Shown piece after piece: positions 19,801 to 28,800 of a DNA stretch of 64,000 nucleotides; positions within the stretch are counted from its first letter, which is position 1; the number at the start of each line of letters is the position of its first letter. The notes beneath the pieces are model-generated. The model was given only the letters and a program-made list of their open reading frames with translations, was not told where the DNA came from and ran no database searches. The DNA comes from an uncultured Phycisphaeraceae bacterium (GTDB lineage Bacteria > Planctomycetota > Phycisphaerae > Phycisphaerales > UBA1924): positions 62,001 to 126,000 of the forward strand of contig CALCCF010000079.1 in assembly GCA_937899905.1 (NCBI GenBank), given 5' to 3'. The translations under genes were made by a program, and so were the position numbers.

Positions 19801-22800
19801 TCGTGCGCGAATCGACTTCGATCGCGACCTCACCCGCGAGAGCCTGACCAGTTGCCGTCGTCGGCTGGCCCTGACGCTGCGTTCCGGGGACACGACGGAT
19901 GTCCTCCCCCCGCTGGAACAAACCCTGGATGATTCCAAGCACACGTGAGGCGTCAGCATTGCTCAGCGGGAAGATGCGAGCCAAGACCGCCTCGCCCACG
20001 GGCAGCGTGTCGAGCGCCGAAACCAGGTACTCCACCGCCTGTACGTTCGCCGGCGTCGACGCGATGAGAATCGCATTCGACCCCGAATCCACGCTGATCT
20101 GAACCGGCACCGTCAAGTCGAACTCGGGCCCGTTGTCGCCCGTGCCCATGCGTCGGCGGCGCACCTGCTCGGCCAGTGCTCGCGCCGATGCCGACTGGTT
20201 CTGCTCGGCTCTGGGCGTCAGCATCTCGCGAACCACGCGGGCGACCTGGTCGGCGCTCGCCGTCTCCAGCCGGATCATCGCAAACGACTGGGCCTCGGTG
20301 ACGCCACCCTCATCGATCGACGTGATCAGCTGCTCGACGCGATCCGCATCCGCCAGACCCGCAACGACCGCAACCGCGTTGCGTGTCGGCAGCGGCACGA
20401 TCGAGATCGGCTCGCCAACAACTCCCGGCCGATCTGCAGGCTGCTGGCGTGTCAGCCCAAGCTGGTTCGCCAGCTGCACCATCTGGTCGGGCGTGTGCTG
20501 GCTGAGCGTGATCACGCGAATCGCCTGACCAAGACCCAACGGGCCACCGGGCTCCAGGCCAACGCCTTCCGGATCGTCGCCAACCAATCGGCCCTGCAAC
20601 GTCTGGACGACCTCGCGCATCTCCCCGTACAAACGCTCACTCGAGGCGATAACCAGCGCGTTGCTGTCACGATCGACCTCAATGCCCAGACCCTCGCCAA
20701 GCTGCTGAGCCCGCACACGGAACGCCCGCAGCAGCGTTTCACGCATGCGCACGGCCGGGATGCCCTCGACCACCATCGTGCGCACGCGCACGTCCGCGGG
20801 CGAACCCTCGGCCTCGAGCGTCTGCACGAGCGCCCGGACTTGGGTGAACTCCGCGTCGGACCCACGGAACACGATCATGTTGCTCGCATCGTCGCCGAAC
20901 ACCACCGGCGTACGCGGCCCGCGGCGTCCCAGCGGATCGATAAAGATGCGCTGAACCGCCTGGGCGATGCGAGTGGCACGACCGGAACCCAGGGCGATCA
21001 CCCGAGCCTCGGGCAGCTGCGCGGCGCCCTCGCCATCGAGCGCCTTGGCGATCGTCTCGATTCGCTCCAAGTCCTGCACGTTCGCGAACACGATCAGCGA
21101 GTTGGTCTCGGCCTCAGCCGACACGACCGGCGTCTCCTCCGCATCAACCAGCACCGTCGGCATGTCCGGTGAGAATGAGCGGCGATCGTCGTCCGGCTGG
21201 GCCTCACGCCGAGCGCGCTCACGCTGGATCTGCTGCTCCAATGGTGCGCGGAACCCCTCATTGAGCGCATCGGCCACGTTCCGCGCATCCGCATTTCGCA
21301 GCGGGATCACCTTCAGCTGGCGACCCGTCGAGTACGCCTCGGTATCGAACTGGTCGAGCAGGCTGCGGATGCCCTCCCACTCCTCCTCGCCCGCAGCGAT
21401 GATCAGGGTGTTCGTCACCGAATCGCTCAGGATGCTGACGTCGCGCTCGGCTTGGCTCTTGGCCTCGATAGCGCGCGGGCCGTAAAAGAGCTGCAACGCA
21501 TCGGCAACAAGGTTCGCCTCGGCAAACCGGAGCTTGACAAACTCCGTCCGTCGCTCGCCGCCGGTCTCCACATCCAGCTCGTCGATGATCTGCACGAGCT
21601 GCTGCATCTCCTCGGGCCGGGCCGTCAGCAGCACGACGTTATCGCGTTCGCTGTACTCCACGCCGGGCGCGGGCTCACCCGGCTGCCGGCGTTGCGCCCG
21701 GACCGTCTCGCGAAGCGCGAGCCAGATGTCGACGGCCTTGGCATGCTCGAGCTGGATCCGCCGGAATTCGGTCGCCGGCGGCGCACTCGCCACGTCGAAC
21801 TGCGCGATCTGCTCGCGCACCCAGGCGACGGCCTCTTGGTTTCCACCAGAAATGATCACCGTGTTGGTGCGCTCAACGGCGGTCAGCTCGACGTTCATGC
21901 CGTCGGGCAGCGCCCGCGACAGGTCGCTGGCCACCTGGGACGCACGGGCTTGCGTGAGCTGCACGCTCACGAACGGCAACGCGGCGTCGGAATCGATCCG
22001 CTCAAGCAGATCCCGGATGAGCGGGAATTGCTCGTCCTGGGCCGAAACGACGATGGCGTTGCGGCTCGGCTGCGGCGTAACACGAATGGCCGACTCGCGC
22101 CCCTCGCTGGGGATCATCGCGCGGATGGTCTCACCCGCCTCGCGCGGATCGAGCGAACGCAACGCAAATACCTCGATGCTGCGACCCTCGGGCAAGTCGG
22201 GCTGGTCGATCTGGGCCACCATGTCCTGCAGCAGCGCCATGTCCTTCTCGCCCGCCGTGGCGATGAGCACGTTGCCATCGGTCGACCCGATGATCGTGAC
22301 ATCGCTCTGGCGGCGACCCTGGGCGCGGGCACGCTGCGCGAAGAACTGCTGGAGCGTTCGCTGCGCCCGATCAGCGCTCGCATGGCGGAGCTCGATGAGC
22401 TCGATCGGGCGATCCTCGATGCCCGGCGTCTGCGCGAGCGTCTCGGCAAACTCGACGGCCTGGTCGACCTTGGCCTTCTCGCCCACCATGATCAGCAAGC
22501 CCCGAACGCGATCGACCGAAACCGTCACGCCCTCCTGACCAAAGCTAAACCACCAGCGGCCGCGGTCGCTCTCCTGGAACGCCTGGCGGATAACCTGCGC
22601 GATCGCGTCTGGATCTCCGTCCTGGACCGGCACGGTGCGCACGATCTTCCGTGTGACATCGCTGCCCTCGGCGTCGAGGTCTTCGATGAGCCCGAGCACG
22701 AGGTCCATCGTGTCGCCCTGGCCGACGACGATAATGCTGTTGCTCGGCTCGTGGACAGTGGTGTAGAGCTTATCTTCCGGCGCCTCGTCTTGCCCGCGGT

Positions 22801-25800
22801 TCCAGCCACCCCAGACCCGCTCATCGTAGAGCTGGATGCTCAAGTCCTCGACAGCATCGTTCAGATCGTCGGCGCTCCCGTTCTTGACACGAACGATCTC
22901 CAGCCGCAAGTCCTTGGCCGCCGCCGGCATATCGAGCGCCTGCGCAAGATCCTGTACCTGCGCAAAGTCCTCGTCCGAAGCCGCGACGATCAGCGTGCCG
23001 CTGCGACGCTCGCCGACCACGCTCACCCGGGTCTGGCCGCGGCGACCACGACCCGCGGACTGCGCGCGATCGCGGAGGAAGCTCTGGATCGCCGAGGCAA
23101 CGGTGGGCGCGTCGGCCGTCTCAAGCTTAATGGTCCGGATTGGTGCACCCTCGACACTGGCGCTGTCGAGCTCCTCGGCCAGTTCGCGGACCTCGACCAT
23201 CAGCTCGGGATCAGCCCGGACAACGAGCATGCCAGCCTCATCGTCGGCCGAGACGTTCAGCTTTCCCTGCCGGCCGGGATCGCGCCCGATCAAGACTTGG
23301 TTGATCACTTGGGCAACCGTTCGCGGCAGCGCATTCTGCAAGGGCAGGATCGCCAGCTCGAGGCCCTCGTCGCGCGAAGGCGCGTCGGCATCGGTCAACA
23401 ACCGGACGATCTCAGCGTGCTGCTCGGTTGAAGCGGTCACAAGCAGCGCGTTCGTGCGCGCGTCGGCCACAAAGCTCGGCTCGGGAAGGCTCTGCCCACC
23501 GGGGCCGCGTCTTTGCGCGCGAAACAGGTCGCCGAATGCCCGTGAAAGCTGCTGCGCCTCGGCGTTCTCGAGCGAATAGCGGCGGATCGACAGCCGATCG
23601 GCGAGCGGGCTCTGGTCGATCAGGCTCACGAAGGAGTCAATCAGCGGAAGCACATCACTGGGCGCAGTCACGACCAGTCTCGTGCCGCTCGGATCGGCGA
23701 GCACGCGCACGCTATCGGGGTCGATCGACGCCTGCACGCGCTGGCCTTCGGGGCCAAGCAATGTCAATTCGCTGGCTCGAGAGGGCTCGGGCTGCCAGCG
23801 AAACCGGCGCGCCTGACGCCCCGTCGGCTGCGCACTGACGAGGTCGTTCACCGAGTCAGCAGCATCCTCGGCATCGATGTTCACCAGCGGGTAGACCTTG
23901 AGCGCGAGCGACTCGCTGGCCTCGAGCCGGGAGACCGCCGCGATCAACTCGCCAAGCACCTCAAAGTCGGTGTCGTTGGCCCAAACGACTAACGACGAAC
24001 CTATCGGGTCTGGCACAACATCAGGGTGCCCAGTAAAACCCGACGGGTTCTCCTCGCTCGCGCGACCGACGCGCTGCACGGTCTGCCGAACGATCTGCGC
24101 GATCGCGTTCGCATTGGCGCTGCTCGGCAGGCGCACCACGCGCGTGCGCGTCGCCTCGCGTGGCATTTGCTGCTGGATCTGCGCGGCGAGCTCTGCCAAG
24201 CGATCCGTGACGCGCGGCGCACCGACCACTACCAGCGTGTTGGTGTTGGGATCGACGGCGATGGTCACCGTCGGCTCGTCATCAGTCGCTACTTCGCCGC
24301 CCACCTCCACCTCAGGCGCCTCGTCCTGCACGCCGGCGAGCACGGCAGACATCACCGCCTCATGAAGCGGATTGCGTGGCTCCGGCGCCGCGCTGCCGGG
24401 GCCGATCGGCCGCTCGGTCTCCTGCATCAGTTCATCAACACCGATGACCTGGACCCTCACGCCGTCCTGCTGCTCGAGCAGCTGCCGCAGCGTTTGGGCG
24501 ACGATCGCCGCATCGGCGCGCGAGCGATCGATGGGCACCAGGCGCATCTGCCGGCTACCCGCCAGCGTGGCCGAGTCGATCTGCTGGGCGAGGCCCTCGA
24601 TCTCGAGCATCTGCGCGGCGGTACCGCGCACGATCAGCGTGTTGCTGCCCTGATCGACGCGGATGGTCGGCGGCTCGACGCCGCCCTCGGCCGACGTCAG
24701 GATGTCGGCCATGTTCTGGGCGACCTGCGCCGCATCGGCGTTGCGCAGCGGGATGAGCCGCACGATTCGATCACCCATGCCGCGATCATCGGATGGCGCA
24801 TCGAGCTCTGCGGCAACCTGCTCGGCCAGTTCCAGCAACGGGCGCGGCGCGGCGACCACCACCATGTTGCTCTCGGGCTCGGGGATGACGCGGATGGTCG
24901 GCTTGACCGCCTGATCGGGGTTCTGCGCCGCGAAGCCGCTGACCGCCCACCACGGCAGCAGGTCGACCACCGACTCCTGCTGCAGGATGGTTTCGAGTAT
25001 CGGCGCCAGCGTCTCAGCCCGCGTGTGATTCAATCGAAGCGTGAGCACACCGACGGCCTCGGGCTCGACCTGCACGTCCATCTCGCTGATAAGGCTCACG
25101 GCTTCATCGATCTGGGACTGGGCCGCGGCGATGACGATGCTGTTGCTCCGTGTCTCGGCGCGCACCGTGGGCTCGGGCTGGCCTGGCCGGCGACCCGCGC
25201 GCAGCGCGTCCTGCACCGCCGATGCAACCGATGCCGCGTCGCCCTGCGCGAGGCGCACAAGGCGAACCGCGACATCTCCGCCACCATCCGGCGATGAGTC
25301 CATCGCGGCGATGATCTCGCGCGCCATCGCCATCATCGCGCTGGGCACGCTGAGTACGACGCGATTCGACGCCTGATCGGCGCGGACCGTGGGCTGGGGA
25401 ATCGGTAGCCCAGCGCGCTCGGCACGAACGAGCTCTTGTGGCCAGCGGGCCCGGTCGCTCAGCAACGGCTCGACCATCTGGGCCACGCTCGTCGCGCTCG
25501 CGTTGCGCAGCGAGACCACAGTGACATCGGCCATCGGGGCCGCGGGCGTTTCGTCGTCGAAGCGTTGCAAGAGCTCGATGGCTTGCACGACCGCCTGCTC
25601 ACCACCGACGACAAGAACCGTGCCGGTGCTCGGCTCGGCGGCGATCTCTAGGCCCTGGCGACCCTGATCGATAGTCTGTTGGGCGATGCCGGTAACAGCC
25701 TGAACGAGCGTCTCGGCCTGCGCGCGAACCGGGCTGTACGTGAGCAGCGTGCGGCCGCCGTCAACCGGGGGCTGGTCGAGGCGATCGATCAGCTCGCGCG

Positions 25801-28800
25801 CGAGTTCGACCATCTCGGACGGGCCGGAGACCAGCAGCGTGTTGGTGCTCGTGTCGGCTTCGACGCGAACCGGCGTGACCTGCGCCGCAGACGGATCCCG
25901 GCGCATGATCTCGCGCAGGATGAACATGTTGCTCTCACGCTGCTGCATGAGCAGGCGTTCGATTACCGGGCCGATGCGATCGGCATCGGCGTGGCTGAGC
26001 TCAAAGGTCTCCACACCCACCGCATCGGGATCGAAAGGCCGCGTGTCGAGCTCGGCGACCAGCTCACCGACGAGCTCGATGTCGTTCTGCGCGCCGGTCA
26101 GGATGAGGGCGTTCGCCCCGCCCACAGAACTCACACGCACGTCACCGCCGCTCGGCAGCGTCAGGCCAGCAATCGAACGCTCGAGCTGGGGCGCAATCAG
26201 ATCGGCACGGCCATAGCTGAGCGGGACAACGCGAATGACGGGCGCGTTGGCGCCAACCTCATCGGTGTCGAGCGCATCAACAAGGCTCTGCGCGAGCTCC
26301 TGGGCCACCGGAGGCGCCGAGATAATCAGCGTGTTGGTCGCTGGCTCGGCGCTGACGGTGAGGAGCGACGCAACGTCGGCAACGCCTAGACCACCGCCGA
26401 CGGCCTGCGACTCGCGCAGCCGCGTGGTCAAGAGGTCTCGAAGCAGCGGTTCGAGCCTGTCGGCTCTCGCGTGCTGCAGCTTGTAGAGCTTGACGGTCGC
26501 CTCGGCGCGCGCAGGCGCGCCGTCGAGATCGGCCAGGAGCGCCTCGACCTGCGCGAACGCGTCGGCGGGGCCGCTCACGATGATCGTTCGCGTGGCGGGC
26601 TCGACCGAGACGCTCAGCGGCGTGCGCGGGCTGCCGCCGAGTGCTCCACTGCTCGCCAGCTCGCGGATCGACGAGGCGATCGCCTGCGGGTCCGCGCGAG
26701 TCGGGCGGTACGTGCGTACGGCCACATCGCCGGCGAGTTCCGAACGGTCGAGCGATCGCACGATCTGCTCGAAGCCCGAGAGGCGGCGCGAGGGCGCATC
26801 GACGATGAGAGCGTTGGTCGCGCGGTTCGCCCGAACGACGACCTCCTTGGGCTGCTGGAGATCTGGCCGCGCCCGGCCGCGGGAATCGCGCGGCATAGGC
26901 GGCTGGGGGTACATCTCGTCGATCGTGCGCGCGAGCTCGTCCGCCCGCGCATGCTGCAATGGGAAGATGCGGATCTCGCGATCTTCGTCGTCGATCGTGC
27001 GTGCATCGTTCAGCTGCGAGACGATCGCCTCGATCTCGGGGATCACGTCGGGGTGGGCCGAGACGAGCAGCGTGTTGGTCGCCGCATCGGGGCGGATGTC
27101 CACCGGCTGGCGGGCGCGCTCCTCGGGAGTACGTCGCTGATAGCTGTCCTGGAGCATGCGCGCGATATTGCTGGCCTCGGTCGTGCGCAGACGCAAAATG
27201 CGAAGCGGCTGACGGCCAGCCGATTGCTGCTGGTCGAGATCTCGCACGAGCTGCTCGATGATGCCGAATTGGGCCGGCACGGCGGCGGCGAGGATCGTGT
27301 TCGTGCTCTCGATGGCCTCGAACACCGGCTCGGGCCCGCCCTGCTGGCGGAGCGACGAGCTGGACGACACGAGGTCGCGCAGGAACTCGATGACATCAGC
27401 GGCACGCGCCTGCTGGAGCTGGATGAGCCGGGCCTCGCGGGGCGGGCCGGCCTGGTCCTGCAAGAGATCGATCACGCCGAGGAAACGCTGCATCGCTTCC
27501 GTGTCGGCGACGATCTCCAGCGCGTTGGTGATCTCGTTGATCGACAGCTCGACCTCGCCCGCGCCGGGCACGCCGGCCACCTGGGCCTGATAGATCGAGA
27601 GCGCACGATCGCCGACCTCTTGCGCATCGGCGTTGGCGATCGGCACGATGGCCAACTCACGCTCCTCAGGCACGGCCGAGAGGTCGGTGAGCATCGCCTC
27701 GACACGATCGAAGGTCACGTCGTCGCCGGCCACGATGAGCGTTCCGCTGCGCGGCTCGGCCTCGATCGTGACGCGAACACTCTGGCGACCAGCCTGGGCC
27801 GGCGCACTCAGGTTGCCCTGGCGGTTCATGCCCTCGAGCACGCGCTTGATGGTCTCGACGTCGGCGTCGACCACGCGGTACGTCCGCAGCTCGGCGCTCG
27901 GTGGAACCTCGACCTGGTCGAGCTGCTCGGCAAGCTGTCGCAGTGACTCGTGCATCTCGACGGGTGCGTCGATGATGAGCGAGTTGCTGGATTCGTCGGC
28001 TGAGACGACGACCTGCCGAGGCTGCTGGAGCCAGGGCATCGGTTGGTTGCGGCGATCCCTGGGGATCGGCGGCTCGGGGTACAACCGGTTCATGGCGTCG
28101 GCGACGTTGGTCGCCTTGGCCACGCTCAGCCGGAAGAGCAGCGGCGCGCGATCGGGCTCCTGCGTGCTCTCTTCGTTGATCTCGTCGACGAAGGACTTGA
28201 TGTCGGTCAGCAATTCCTGGTGGGCCGAGACGATGAGCGTGTTGGTTGCCTCATCGGCGCGCACATCGACGGGCCTCGCCACACGGTCGGCCTGCGGGCG
28301 CTGGCGGTATTGGTCGCTGAGCATCCGCGCGATATTGCCGGCGTTGGCGGTGCGCAGCTGGAGGATCTTCAGCGGCGGGAGATCCGTCGGCTCGACGGTG
28401 TCCAGCCGGCGCACGAGGTCGGCGACCATCTGGTGCTGCGCGGGCTCGGCCTTGACGACGAGCGTATTGGTGCGTTCGAGCACAGAGAGCTCGGGTGCGG
28501 GCGCTTCACGGGCGGGATCCACCGGCTCGCGGTCGGCGATGAGTTGCTCGAGCACCGGCTTGACTTGGGCCGCGCTGGCAAACTCCAAGTCGAGCATGCG
28601 CGTGGTTCGCGCGGGGGGCACGAGTTGCTGCACCTGGCCGAGCACCTGCTGGAAGAGCGATACCGCGGCGCTCGAGCCCCGGGCGATGATCGCGCCGGCG
28701 GCGGCGTCAGGCGTGAGAGTGATGTCGGCGAGCGCCGGATCACCGCGGCGCGTCGCTTCGGCCTCAAACACCGGGCGCACGCGGTCGAGGAGCGACGCGG

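Noticed and set aside
21452-23431. Plus-strand frame of 659 codons opposite the giant secretin
   Set aside because: It mirrors the repeat codon pattern of the secretin; composition is Arg/Asp/Leu/Gly-rich without motifs. Similar antisense frames occur along the whole array.
22836-23579. Tandem secretin repeats considered as a CRISPR-like or satellite DNA repeat
   Set aside because: The periodicity is at protein level only; DNA copies are diverged and lack uniform repeats and spacers.
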